A stretch of DNA of 64,000 nt from Aphis gossypii (lineage: Eukaryota; Arthropoda; Insecta; Hemiptera; Aphididae): assembly GCF_020184175.1 (NCBI RefSeq), contig NC_065532.1, positions 19,096,001 through 19,160,000 of the forward strand, written 5' to 3'. This document shows, one piece after another, positions 46,699-59,539 of this stretch. Position 1 is the first letter of the stretch. Every line of letters starts with the position of its first letter. A program made the translations under genes and the position numbers. Under the pieces are notes generated by a model. That model saw only the letters and a program-made list of their open reading frames with translations. It ran no database searches and had not been told where the DNA came from.

Positions 46699-46869
46699 AT
46701 ATAAAAAAATGTTAGGGTTTGATTTTTGCACAAATGCATTCGTCAATATCCACGCACTGCGTACTGCGTTAAATCGACGATTTATCAATAATACTTTAAA
46801 ATTATAGAACAATATTTCTTTTATTCAAGTTTATGAGCGTATATAACTGTCTTGAAAAAATACTTTTAA

Positions 46870-46889
46870 AATTGCATTTAAATGCAATT
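46870..46889. repeat. Perfect 20-bp palindrome
   Basis: AATTGCATTTAAATGCAATT is its own reverse complement. It carries two ATGCAA-type half-sites similar to POU-domain octamer halves. Confidence 0.85.
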
Positions 46890-47953
46890 ATAAAATATAA
46901 TATATTCATTCCTTTTATTCAGTGACTAGTAAATAAGTACAAAATTATTTTTATATTTTGGTTATTTAATTATATATCTAAAATATAATATAATACACCA
47001 TGTTTGCAATGTTTTATTAATTGCTAAATTATAACTAACAAGTAACAGTTTTAATTTGAGATGTAGGTATATGGTTATTAACATTTTTAGTTGAACTAGG
47101 TACTTGTTAAATTTTATTTACTTTGCCATCCGCATAGGTTAGTTTTATTAATGAGTTCACAGAAATGAGTAAAATCGTGTCAGAAAATATCAAAATTTTA
47201 AGTTTACCTATCAATTTATTCAAAATAGCGTTTTTATTATTTTAAAATAGTGAGTTGCTACTCAATTTTTGTTAGACTATTTATTACAACTACTATTATT
47301 AAAAAATAAAACGATTTATAAATTAACTTTTTAATTTTTTTTCCGTCGAAAAATTCATCGTTAAATAATTTAATATACATATCGAGTATTATCGGTTATA
47401 TTATTATTAGGTAGGTAGGTATAAAATAATAAACGAAATATTCTAAATACATTTAAGTTTGCTGTAAAAGTGTGGTTTCCGCCCTCTCATGTGGTTACGA
47501 TACAATTATAATTGCACGGGTAGAATATAATTCAGCACAGCTTGAGATGTAATATTATAATATTATTTATACCACAATGCACAAACTGAAATATAAATAT
47601 TAACGAATGGCATTTATGTTTTGTGTGGGTACGATGTTTTCAATACGATAATAATATATATTCGAATTTCATACTTTCGGTAAACATAATTATTTACTAA
47701 AATGCAAAGATTTATAAACATAATTATAATAATGTTTACAGAGAGGAGAAATGCGCCGCAAGTGGGGAGCAAATCGATTTTTGTCTCATTTCGAAGTAAT
47801 TTTATCGTAACGTTATAATATCAATTTCCGCTGAAAATAATTGTTTTCAAATCGACTTCGATGATTATAATTTTTAAGTATAGCTATAATAATTAATCGT
47901 GTAATTATTTCGATGTCGCGATGATATATATATATTATATAATTTTCCTATAT

Positions 47954-47963
47954 CCCCCCCCCC
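47954..47963 (+). repeat. C10 homopolymer
   Basis: Ten C in AT-rich context, not inside a recognised element. Confidence 0.85.
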
Positions 47964-48147
47964 GTTTGGTGGTCTGTAGTATTATAAACATTTTATTTTA
48001 TTTAAAAAGGTATCTACATACTTCAGAAGTCTCTACTGAACCATTTAGTTTTGTTGCTGTTAATAATTTACGCTTTATCAAGTAAAGGGTTAGAAAAAAG
48101 TTCGGTTATTTTCAATTTTTCAACCAAATTTACAACTGTATTTTTAT

Positions 48148-48162
48148 ATGGCTAATAGCCAT
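48148..48162. repeat. Perfect 7-bp inverted repeat, 1-nt spacer
   Basis: ATGGCTA, A, TAGCCAT. Confidence 0.8.
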
Positions 48163-50214
48163 TAGGGCTATCCCACATATGTAACAACAATAACAATACG
48201 TGTTGTCAATAAGAAATATCAAAAGTTAAAAAAAATTTAATTTATATCTTCAATTTTAATTATAGATAAGCACAATAATTCACTCGTACTTTAAAATTAT
48301 ATCAGTATTAAATGGGTTCGCTGTATAATGTACATTATAATCAGGGTTATATTCGGCCGTAAGTTTCGTATTTATATAAAAAATACGTGTAAAACACTAT
48401 ACATAATCTTAAAATTCTTGTAAATATACACTTAAAATTGTATTTAAATACAGCTACATCCATTCAGGAAATATTTAAAATACATTTTAATGACTTTTAA
48501 GTAAAAAATTACTATAAATATTTGTATGTAATATGTATTTTAGTAAGTACCTATACGTCCTACATGTACTTTAAAAATATTTATCAAAATACTCTTTTTC
48601 AATTTTACTTGTTTAGTTGCACTACCAAGTAAGAAAATTAATTTTAAAACTATTAATAACTATTTTAAAATCGTTATGTCACATTTAGGTACCTATATAT
48701 CATTAGAATTTTGTAGTACCTACTTCATTTTTATATACTTAAATATAAAAATAAATAAATATTTAATAATTTTACTTCAATTATAAATAAAATAATTGAA
48801 CAAATTAATATTATAAAAAACAATCTGGAATGTAACGAATATCTCTTCTGTATTTTGAAAATAAATTTTTATAAAAGTATTTAATTTTCAAATATATATA
48901 TTTATACGTTCATGATAGTACCTATTTAAATACATTTCTTAAATACTTTTCAAGATTGGCTCTTAAAAATAAAATATACCTGTATACCAACTATAAGTAT
49001 TAAATACTTAATACCTATTGAAATATGTATTCAATATTCTGTTTAAATGTAAATTTATCTATTTAAATCAACAAATATTGTCAGATTTAGTTTTTGTTTA
49101 GACATATTTTAAATTGTTTAAATTACTATTCAACAACTGGTTTAAAAATTTTAGGAATATTACTTAATAAATTGTCAATAATATTTTCAAGTATAATAAT
49201 GTATCAATAGTTATCAGTAATAATTATAAAATGTGTATTTTTATGTATTTTATAAAGTAAAAATAAAAGCCAAAGCATTGATAATATTATTTCTAGAAAA
49301 AAATTAAGTTATAAATAAATGTATATATAATTATTTTCGGTACACACGACATTAAAATAAAAACATTTGCAATGCATAATATATATGCAATGCACTTAAA
49401 CTTTTTTTATTAGACTTTTTACAAAATGGTACTTTGTTTGTATAATGTCAGTCGGCTTTTAAATTTAAATTATCATAAACAATGTTTTTACAGGTACCTA
49501 ACAGTGCTGTTATTATGTTTGTTTTTGTAAACTTTTTATTCTGCTCCCAATTCAATATTTATTGTTTATGATTTTTGATTCACGTTGAAAAAATAATAAA
49601 TATTTCCCAGTTAGTGTTGACTGATATTAATAATCCATCAATATAATATAGTCATTAAAAAGTTGTGTACATTAAAATTGTTTTTACGGTAAACACTATA
49701 GCTTATTGGATTGGTACTACTATTTTTGTTTTGTTTATTGGAGGTGTAGCAAAGAGGATGCACACATCAACATAAAATATTAAAACTCAAAAAATGAATA
49801 TAATTTTTAACAAATTAGTTTTGGTTAGTAAAATAATTTCCAAAATAAATTATACTACAACGTTTAAAAGTGTATTATTTACTATTTTTTTTTAGAATTC
49901 CATACAAACATTAAAAATAATTTAAAGAATTATCATTAAATAAAATAAAATATTATGTACGTTTATTATGCGACAGGGATTCTATGGTGCTCTAAGATAT
50001 GTATCCATCAGTACTATGTTTGAAATTACTTTGTTCTAACAATAGTAATCATTGTTAAATTATTTTACTGTAAGATATTTTATAAAAATATTTTAAATAT
50101 TAGATTAACTGTTGTGAAATATTCATTTTTCGATAATTTTAAATATAAGTTATATTTAAGCTATCTAATTATTATAATTTCACTAAAAAAAAAGGTTGTA
50201 TTACATTCCTTAAA

Positions 50215-50502
50215 AATAAACAATATTATTTTTTAAAAAATTAACTCGGAAATTACTAGATAAAATTTTTATTTAGATTTATTAACATTTTCAAAACTTT
50301 TATTGGTTCTCATTTAAAAAAAGAAGTTTGTATCGCTACATAGAATTCGTTAAATAGGTAATGCAAATATGTAGAAAACCTAAATGTTTGAAAATAATAA
50401 TTTGAAATTATTATACTTAAAAATTCTAAAACATATAAAACTTGAATTAAATAATTACTTAACAATAAAAATGGTATTGAACATGCTTGATGAATCACCC
50501 TG
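50215..50502 (-). mobile_element. Family A MITE, right half
   Basis: On the minus strand from 50502 it reads CAGGGTGATTCATCAAGCAT, then GTTCAATACC. This is the closest match to a consensus family A terminus. Subterminal similarity to other copies continues weakly to about 50220. The flanking dinucleotide is AA rather than TA, and the opposite end is not found. Confidence 0.55.
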
Positions 50503-50509
50503 AATACAA

Positions 50510-52205
50510 ACGTTTATAATAATCGTTATACATAATCGCACTTGGCATTAGAGTTATAAAATTATTAGGTATACGACTAGAGATCGAGTTTTGTATTTAA
50601 TGAAATTCTTTAAATATTTACACCAATTAGATGTGTAACCATTGAATTGCAGTCGTCCGTAAACTTCAGGAATGAAAAAAAAACTGTTGTTTGAATAACA
50701 TTTGCATGTTATAGGCGTTTGTAAATAATTGTTGTTGTACTAAAAAGCGTCATTGGGCAGCGTCGCGGACGAATTTGAAATATTATTTAATTTCTAAAAA
50801 TGAACAATGGTACAACATTTGTACATTCCCACCGCATCAATTTATATACTTGACCATAATTCGCACCTCAGTCTTCACAGGTATTACGTATTTTGTCTTA
50901 TTTGATTTATTAACCCTGCTATTGTACTAGTTAGACGTATAATGTGTGATGTAACACTGTATCGACTAATTATATTTCTAGTACCTTATGCATTTTACGT
51001 GCGTACAACATCTTTTTTTCAGGGATAACACTTTTTTGTTTGCGTGTTTTCATTTTACCCAATAACTCTAGAACGTCATCAATCAAAGTAATGAAATATA
51101 AGTATCTTCTAATCCGATACGGGCGATCGAAACGCTAAATAGATATTGTTGAAAAAGAGATAGCTATAATAAATAAAGAAATGTTTCTAATTTATGACTT
51201 CATGGTTCAGTGATTTTGTTTTGTATTAAACTCGTAGGATTTACGTCGACTGAAAGTCAATCCTAATTTGGAATGATATTGTTAAAAAATCACACGACCA
51301 TCTGTGATTGGTTTTTAACGTACCATAAAAATTCAAATTTTAATAAGTGTATTTTTTTCTTTTTACTTATCAACACATTCCAGAATATACGAAAAAAGAA
51401 CTTGTATTTTAACCATACATTATTTCTGTATTTAGATTACAATATACTAGGTATATTATTTCCGTCCGAATTAAACTAGATATTATATAATAATATAATT
51501 ATGATGCTCGAGAAGTTATTATATTTGTAGAAAATTATATTACTGGCAAATTAATTGTTTATCCGTCTTCTTACTCTGACTTTTTAACGTCGAAAGTATC
51601 TACGTGAAACAAAAAATAACTATAGCATTTTCGAATTATAAACAACTATTTTAAACTATAGGTATGGAATTGGTTAAGTTGTGTGGAGCTTTACCAACGA
51701 CAATACAGTTATATTGATGTAATCTGATACGGTGCACTCTATTAAATACATGTCTATAAATATAAATAACTATTATTATATAATAGGCCAACTCTCCTCG
51801 GAATTTTTCAAATTGCAGAAAAAAACTATATTCCCATGTACTAATGTAAAAATACATTATTTTAATTTTTAATTTTGGTAGTTATTTTGTTGAATATGCC
51901 CAGTTTAATATATTCTCTATATGTCTATACTCTATATATCAGCAACATTTGAAAATGATTATCGTAAATCATCAATTAAAAATATTTTGTCAAAAATGTA
52001 GGGGTGACTGTTGTTAAGACTACGATTCAAACACGACACAGCTGGGTACAGAAATAATACAATATAAATGTAGACACAAAATAGAATAATGATGTTGACT
52101 AGTAATTTCAATAATGGGATTAAAAATGTATACATTTATATTAACAACTATAGTTGTCTATGTGGCGGCAAACTGGAACTGCAATAGAAATTATTATATA
52201 ATTGG
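50510..52205. other. AT-rich non-coding stretch
   Basis: Short frames on both strands (51273-51479 plus, 51651-51857 minus) lack support. Nothing else recognised. Confidence 0.5.
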
Positions 52206-52210
52206 TTATA

Positions 52211-52360
52211 TAGAAGGTGATTCATTTAATGTAATTTATTCTTTATTTTTTTTTCCTAAAATTATTTCTTGTACATAATTTTCAGTCGTTTCACAACATT
52301 TTTGAAAAAAAAAATTGTATGCTATTTTTATAATTTTTTAATTGTTTTACTGTTTTGAAT
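52211..52360 (+). mobile_element. Probable family A MITE end
   Basis: TAGAAGGTGATTCATTTAAT at 52211 resembles the family A terminus after a TA. The following T-rich sequence is only weakly similar, so this may be a short remnant. Confidence 0.35.
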
Positions 52361-52729
52361 GACAGCGTATGGGTTTAATTGTATATTCCTAAGTAGAACA
52401 TTATTCAGAGCTATGAAAATTGAATTTCGAACAAATAATAAATTAGTTCTAAGTATTTTAAATATAGAAGAGCAGAATAGTAGATCAATTATACCTACCT
52501 TTATGAATTTAATTTTTATTCAAGATACTATATATTATTATTATTATTGTACATTTATAATAATGTATTATATATTATATTTATATGCCATTGAATAGAT
52601 TTTAAGTCACGAAGAAAATAAAGTAATACTCGCTTGGTCGCTTAATATTGAATACATAAATAGCTATATATATATTGTATACAGTAAAATATAATAAAAT
52701 ACAACAGGACTCTATTTAAACACTAACCA

Positions 52730-52930
52730 TATCAGGCCTTGCGCGTATTGAATTTGCTATACGTCGTCGTTTGGACTTTATAATATCGCAAGACGAGCAA
52801 ACAGCTTTGCACTTCGCTGTTCGTAAACTTTTCACGTGCATTGCATCATTGTCGACTGTTTCCGCAGTATTGTATAGTTTTCGGATGTTTTCGAGACATT
52901 ACCTAGGGCATATATCGTTTGTATTTGAAC
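52730..52930. other. GC-richer island, possible regulatory DNA
   Basis: Contains CpG words (TTGCGCG, ACGTCGTCG, AGACGAG), a CACGTG E-box (52833-52838) followed by TTGCATCA, a C/EBP-like site, and CCTAGG. No credible open frame. Non-repetitive, so a candidate cis-regulatory element. Confidence 0.22.
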
Positions 52931-53610
52931 GACTTCCAATCGTATACTAAGTGTTTCCAGAATATAAATTATACATTATATATATTTACATAGTTAGTGG
53001 CTCATTTATAACTGATTACTTACTAATTTCCTAAGTGAATTTTTGTGTTTTTATATAATTCCATGCGCAAATTGTGTTATAACACTACATTTTAATATAT
53101 CTGTTTATGTATATTATATATATATATTTATAGGATATAGGTACTATATATCCTACATTTACTTTCCCCGTTACTATTTTTTTCAATTCATCTAAACTTT
53201 AACTGATTTCAATAAAAACAAAAAACAATTTACTTAATAATATAGATATTTATACTATACATATATTATAAATATTATTTTTTATATTCAAATGTTTTTA
53301 AAATCATTCTACTTTTAAATGCTATGAAACAATGATCACGTTTTTTTTCAAATAGACTAAATGACGAGTCGGACCATCAAGATAATGCGTTCATCAAAAA
53401 GTAACCAATATTTTCTATCCACCAGATTCCGTGATAGTCATGTAGTCGTGGACTGTAATTCTTTTATACACTTTAATAAATAATTCAGTGTAACTGTTAA
53501 TACATAAAATCATATCATTTTAAAAAAATATATAAAAATGTATCGAAGAAAAAATATTTTAAATTAAAGATATTCTTAATTATACCCAACGTGCTTACTC
53601 AATTTATAAC
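52931..53610. other. AT-rich non-coding stretch
   Basis: Includes the hairpin TAGGATATA/TATATCCTA with a 7-base loop at 53131-53155. Nothing else recognised. Confidence 0.5.
53131..53155. repeat. Perfect 9-bp hairpin, 7-nt loop
   Basis: TAGGATATA, GGTACTA, TATATCCTA: exact arms. Confidence 0.8.
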
Positions 53611-53618
53611 ATATTTAT

Positions 53619-53855
53619 AGGGTGAAAGTTAAAAAAAGTTCATTCGATATATGCAGCGTGTTTTGATTAGCAGAAATTATTAAAAATGAAAAAGGCACAA
53701 AATATCACAAATTTCAAAAAAAAAAAACAAAAAACAAAAAATGTAAAATAAAAAGTTTCAAAGTGAAATTAATAATACCCAATTCAAACGTTGTGCTGAA
53801 GTTTTATCTTACTGTAAACTAAAAACAATGCATATATCTAAAAACTCACACCCTT
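53619..53855. mobile_element. Family C MITE, about 237 bp
   Basis: The left end AGGGTGAAAGTT, then after a 16-base difference GATATATGCAGCGTGTTTTG, TTAGCAG. The inverted right end is AAGGGTGTGAGTTTTTAG, ATATATGCATTGTTTTTAG, TTTACAG. The order and spacing of AGGGTG, GATATATGCA, GTTTT and TTA-CAG match on both sides. The flanks read TTATA/TTATA-like sequence, so the duplication is likely AT-only. The interior has A-rich repeats and no frame. Confidence 0.55.
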
Positions 53856-53859
53856 ATAT

Positions 53860-54815
53860 TGTTGTATATGTCATGTACACTTGTCATAATTGAATAAAAA
53901 AAAATTTCGTTGGTGTAACAACTAATTTGATTGCTAGAACTCATATTATAAAATCATTGCATTTAAACAGGCACGTTTATCCTTATAATCTCACCCTGAG
54001 TGTTATGGCATGTAGTACACACAAATTTTTAGAAATTTTTTTTTACATTCAATATTAATACCGAAACCTGCAATACTTATTGAGTGGAAAAGTCATCAAA
54101 ATGAATTGTTTTTCTAAAAAGTTACCACTATCTTTATTGACTTTTAGTAGTGTTCAGGTTGATCGATATGTTATAGCGGTAATTGTAAACAATTGTTAAG
54201 TTAACATTTTACAATAAATATTTGATTCGATTGTGTGTGCTTTTAAATTATTTCATTGTGACACGCCTGCTTAGATGAAAATTTCATTTTTTTCCACACA
54301 GATACTAAAAGGTTTACCGTCCCCGATTTGTGCTGTATACATGTGCTTGGAATGTAGACGGAATTCCAGACAAAGGTGGTATTAAATAAAGAAAATCACG
54401 CGAACGCGAGACTTGTTGCAAGTTTTTCCGTATGAGATACTTATATACACTAGTATGTTAGTGTATTTTGTACCCACCGTCATACGTATACAATCAAGTC
54501 ACTCTGCACTAGCTATTATACTGTATAGACCTTTGCTGAAAAAATAATAATAATAAATGAATTCACGCAAAAGGTTGGCGTAGTGGATAACATAATAATA
54601 CACATTATAATAAAACGAACGATTTTTCACTCGCGTTCAGTGTATAAAATGCGCGTAAAAATCGAAACTATCCGTAAACCTAATATTACATTTTATTTTA
54701 TTTCGTTTCATTTTTTTATAACAATAGGAAAATATGAGACGTCTAACGATAAAAAAAACTCGAAGAAAAGGTACTATAAAATAACGGATAACTAAAAAAT
54801 AAGATATAAACTATA
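53860..54815. other. AT-rich stretch with a GC-richer patch
   Basis: A patch at 54300-54440 has CpG words (ACGCGAACGCGAG). No gene or element was recognised. The plus-strand frame at 54583-54795 is AT-rich noise. Confidence 0.45.
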
Positions 54816-54820
54816 TGATA

Positions 54821-55446
54821 CAGTGTTGTTTAGTGAATATGCTCATCTCTTTTTCTCCATTGATCTGTTCAAAATCTGATTTTTGGAATTTTTAAATACC
54901 ATTAATCTAATCTAAATTGTGGAGATATAAATTGTTTTTCAACTGACAACCTTCTTTTTCTATTATAAATTATTTAGTGGATAATTTTTCTAAAAATGTT
55001 GACTTATCAAAATCAAAATTTGAATTAATAGTTCTTGAGGTATTTTACTTTGTTTAAGGATAATAAATCCATGCTGATGGGTTTGGAAGGTATAGGATCT
55101 ATGATTATTTGAAATGTTTACAAGTAATTAATATGAACTCATTAATTAAATTTAAAATTTAAATTAATCGATCAACATCTATTATTTGTAAAAGTAATCC
55201 AAATATAATAAATACTAGTTAGATCCAGTATAGTATTAAATTGCTATACCTATTTTTAACTTTTATAAAACTATTTTTAAAAAGACTTACGGACAATTAT
55301 AAAGACGTGTATAGTAGATTCTCGTTTGAAAAATAGAAGTTTATATCTCCATAGGATATTTTGTAAGTAATAACAAATTTGGAAAATCAGAATTTGAATA
55401 AAATGAGAAAATGGTTGGTGATAAGCATACTTAGTGAATCACTCTA
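54821..55446. mobile_element. Family A MITE, near-complete, 626 bp, long TIRs
   Basis: This is the best copy of family A. The left end CAGTGTTGTTTAGTGAATAT, then GCTCATCTCTTTTTCTCC, faces the inverted right end TAGAGTGATTCACTAAGTAT, GCTTATCACCAACC. Both continue inward through TTCAAAATCTGATTTTTGG versus TTCAAATTCTGATTTTCC and GGAGATATAAA on both sides. The TIRs thus extend roughly 150 bases with gaps. TA dinucleotides flank both ends (54819-54820, 55447-55448), suggesting TA target duplication as in Tc1/mariner-type or related transposons. No transposase. Confidence 0.7.
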
Positions 55447-55611
55447 TATTTATAATGTTTATAGATTTGGATCTATAGATTAACCACTATTTGAATTGAA
55501 TTTTCTCAGTTCAGCGGTGGGTTTAAATATTATAAAAGTTATTTCGAATATTATTGATAGGATTTGACGGAAAACAAACCAAAAAAGTTATTATTTTATC
55601 GCGTCTCCGTG

Positions 55612-55629
55612 TTTTTTTTTTTTTTTTTT
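55612..55629 (+). repeat. T18 tract followed by AG and A10
   Basis: Eighteen T, then AG, then ten A (55632-55641), forming a T/A fold-back. Confidence 0.85.
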
Positions 55630-55729
55630 AGAAAAAAAAAATGAGGCTTCTGCTTTTATTTTACTCAAAATGTTAGAAACCTGCACACATACAAATTAAA
55701 AATATGTACTCGTATAGATACTCAATCTG

Positions 55730-55885
55730 ATAGATATACATGTCATATTATCTCTCTGTTATTGTAAAAAAAAAAAATAATAATAAAAATTAAAAAATAA
55801 ATAAAAATTATTAGTGTTAAAATATAAAAGTCATTTTACACAAAACCCCAAAGGGGTTGGCAAAATCTATGATGTTAGCGCCCCA
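55730..55885 (-). mobile_element. Possible hAT-like end
   Basis: On the minus strand near 55885 it reads GGGGCGCTAACATCATAG, then GCCAACCCCTTTGGGG. The first part resembles CAGGGGCGC hAT ends, but the terminal bases are changed and no partner is found. The AACCCC/GGGGTT stem at 55847-55861 is part of it. Confidence 0.3.
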
Positions 55886-55889
55886 TTAT

Positions 55890-58800
55890 ATTATAAAAAT
55901 GTATCATATTACGCCTGATAAAAAAAAAATGCATGTGTAATCATTCGTTGAACGTATAATCGAAGGCGTTGTTGTGGCACCCGTGTCATTTTGGGTAGTT
56001 CTGCAATTTTGTGGCTGCAGCTGGTGATAAATATATTTGACAAGATGAGCGTTCACTTTAGACATAAATTACGCTGGAACTACATTCCTACATAGTCTTA
56101 CATTTTGAAACTCATACTTCTCTATTTGGTAAATAAAGATTTCGACGTATTCGGTATAGCCGGCGTATTATAGGTATACATGTTTTTACATTTTATAGAA
56201 CAGTATATTATACTGTAAGCAATAAAATAACTTTAGACCCCATAGGAAGACCGTTATTTTACCCATCGGATAAAACCTTTCACCCTCTCTGGCAATCACG
56301 TAAAATACACTCCGAGTCTTCGAATACATTACATTATATAACATATTATTATATACAACATCATGTCGACAATAATGACAAAAGTGTAAATTTCCAACAA
56401 GTGTTCATAATGTTATTATATATACGATGTACAACGTACGTGTTGGTGTTTTAAAACACTACATAGGTATTATAATAATATGTCCACGTGCGTGAAGTGA
56501 GTAATAATAGGTATTTGACACACGGTTTTGAATCGCGTTTAATATTTCATAAAGTACTTAATACCTTATTTGAATATTCCCTAGTGTTGTAGGCGAAAAT
56601 TGTAATACAATTTATTTAAATGTATGACGCACTCTCACCTGTGAGATAAGAAACATATTGAAAATTTCCAAAACTTTTAAAAAAGAGTTATAACACCCTG
56701 CAGGTTTCAAGCTCTCCGAAGCAAATAAACTTTAAGTACCTACCTATATACGGGTAAGAGTATAATATACGGTAAACTCACATACAATAATAAATAACCA
56801 TTATTTAAGAAAACAATGAGTACAAAACCAATGGGCAACTCCTACTATATTTATCAATGGGTCGCATACATTCAATCTTCTAACTTATTTCACAATAAAT
56901 GTAAAAAATATAATAATAATGTTCGTTTAAAAATAACTTAATAATATGTATATAGTTATCTAATCCATAATCTGTGTATTTATTTATTATCCGTATACAT
57001 ATATTATAACATTACGAATACGTATAATGAAACATTGACAACTAAAATAAGTGATTTGTGAATCTACCAGCCTGATATTTATTTGATTTGTTTACTTTAT
57101 TAAGAAATAGAAAGATTTGCTTTAGATAATATAATATATTATATTCAAATATAAAAATAAATTATTTATATTTTTAATGATGGCTGACAAGTATTATGAA
57201 ATTGATATAAACTTTATTAAACACTTTAAAGGTAAGTACTGAATAATAATATGTATATAATGTGTATACCTAGATTTTAATTAACTACTAATTTACATAT
57301 TATGTGTTCATAAGACAGACATTTTATTGTAGCGAATAATGAATAATATTAATATTTTTCTCGTGCAACTACGTTACTGTTTTTTATTCCGATAGTTTCT
57401 GCCTCGAGTTTATTTTCAACTACCATACGTATTTTATAGTTTATGAAATTCGCTAAAAAATTTACATTCTATGCATAATATTTTATAGATGTTTGTTAAA
57501 GTATATTAATCAACCTAACATTTTCAACCGTTAGCTGCGTTTTTATCGAATATCGACAACTTTCCGCATTCATCTCTATCAACGTATTCATCTAAAATCT
57601 AAATAATATTAATTCTCACTACGAACGTAAGAAATGTTCAATACTGTTATGTAAAATAAACTGTATTGTGCCCAATATTGATTTTTTTTTTTTAATATTT
57701 CCTTGTCATTCTTACACAAGCCACCGCAGGTTAATAAAAATATATAAATTACAGAAAATGTCATATAGGTAAACCTTTAAGTCGAGGAATTTAATCTACT
57801 TGACGACATTCAATTATACGAACTTAATATTATAATTCAATAATACGAATTATTATCATTATATTTATTATTCAATAGTACACTTTGTATTTGAGATTAA
57901 AGTATTAAATCAACTCCGATAGTAATATTATGCGTACGATTTGTCGAATTGAAATCGAAATTATAATTTGCATACAATCGTGTAATGTTACATGAATTTA
58001 TGTTTGACTATAAATAATAAACATTGACTTTTCATTTGCAAAGTGTTTTTCTGTATTTTCACAAATTGATTAGTGAAGTCACACTTTAAATTGGAGAAAT
58101 TACCGCATATTATATAAATATTCACATAATATTTATATTAGTATATTCATATATATTTGCGTATAATAAAAATACAAATTAAATGATTAATTTTCAACGA
58201 TTGTCGTACATAGGTACCATATACAATTTTGTCGTCAATATAATTATCGTATTGCAGAATATCAGATGGTTGAAACTGATGATTTCGTTTTTATTTTTAA
58301 GTTCGACACATAACGCGAACGTCACTTGAAGTTAATTTCCGTATTTCGTCGTTATAAGATTCTTTATTTAAGTAAACATGATATTCCGCATATTCGTATG
58401 CTGAAACAAGATAAGAGGAATAATAAAACTCATTAATTCAAGGTGTTTGTCATTTGTGGTTATTTTTTTTTTTTTTTTTTGTTACATCGCAATATAATAT
58501 CATATTGAACACGCGCAATGGCCAATGTTTATTATAACGTATTTCTCAACTTAAGTATTTCGATAGCACAATGCAATGCAAAAAGCACACTTTTATATAA
58601 AGTCAAGTAAATTCCCCTTAAATGTCTATTGCACTGAATTGAACAATAAATAGAGTTATTTCGTATAATATTTATATTGTTATTATACTTATTATTACAT
58701 TTATAACTATTAAAGAGCAATAATTCGTGAAACAGTAAAATAATGAAACACTATATATTATGTATATGTACTTATAAAATTATGTAATTATCTTGGTTAA

Positions 58801-59515
58801 ATTTCTATTTTGATTTTCTAGCTGTTTAGCTTGGTAATGCATTCTGAAATATGCAACCTAAGAAAAATACCGTAAATCTAAAAAAAAAATTTTATGAAAC
58901 AAAATAGCTATTGATATTGAAAAATATATGAATACAATTTTAATTAGCATTCTCACGGGATGTTATAAAAAATAATAAATTAGGAATTATGACTAACTTC
59001 GTAGAAAAACTACATAAAGAGCTTTATAAATTGTTTATTTATCAGCCCGACGCTGTATTATTTGTTTTAAACTCTCAACAGAGAATTTATAATTAAGGAA
59101 AAGCTTAGTACCTACTTACAAAAATATTGTAGACTCTTATGAAAAAAATCATAAATTAAATATAATTTTTGTTTTAGTAAGATCTACTAAAAAAAAATAA
59201 AACAAAGGTTAACTTGAAAACGTTCAATTTAAATAATGAAAGAAAAATGTATGCTTAAAAATATAAATATTAAACTAAATAAATATTTGTTATAATAATA
59301 TATAATTTGTATATAATATAATGTAATAATTAATAGGTTTATTAAAATAACTAGGTATTTAAGTGTTTTTGAAATTTATATTTTAAAATTATTATTAATA
59401 TTTCATATTATAATAGAATGACGTTTATAAAATTATATTAAATTTGCATTACAATATATAAATTATATTCTATAATAAACATGCAAAAATCTATTCCCCA
59501 TTATTCAAATATACA
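55890..59515. other. AT-rich non-coding stretch
   Basis: A T18 tract lies at 58463-58480 and a T12 tract near 57682-57693. Frames at 58532-58720 (minus) are Asn/Ile-rich noise. No transposon ends. Confidence 0.5.
58463..58480 (+). repeat. T18 homopolymer
   Basis: Eighteen consecutive T. Confidence 0.85.
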
Positions 59516-59539
59516 ATATATATATATATATATATATAT
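59516..59539. repeat. (AT)12 microsatellite
   Basis: Uninterrupted alternating AT. Confidence 0.9.

Larger units (their letters stand above)
46700..50200. other. AT-rich desert
   Basis: Holds a 20-bp palindrome (46870-46889), a C10 tract (47954-47963), a 15-bp palindrome (48148-48162) and one TAGGTACCTA (48686-48695). No genes or transposon ends were found. Confidence 0.5.

Noticed and set aside
46462..46812. 116-codon minus-strand open frame as a transposase fragment
   Set aside because: It spans the border of the family B element and shows no hAT dimerisation, DDE or zinc-finger residues that I can see.
10978..56490. CACGTG E-boxes as an enriched signal
   Set aside because: About eight copies (for example 2596, 10978, 11239, 29568, 32647, 38490, 52833, 56485) against roughly three expected. 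Too weak to claim.
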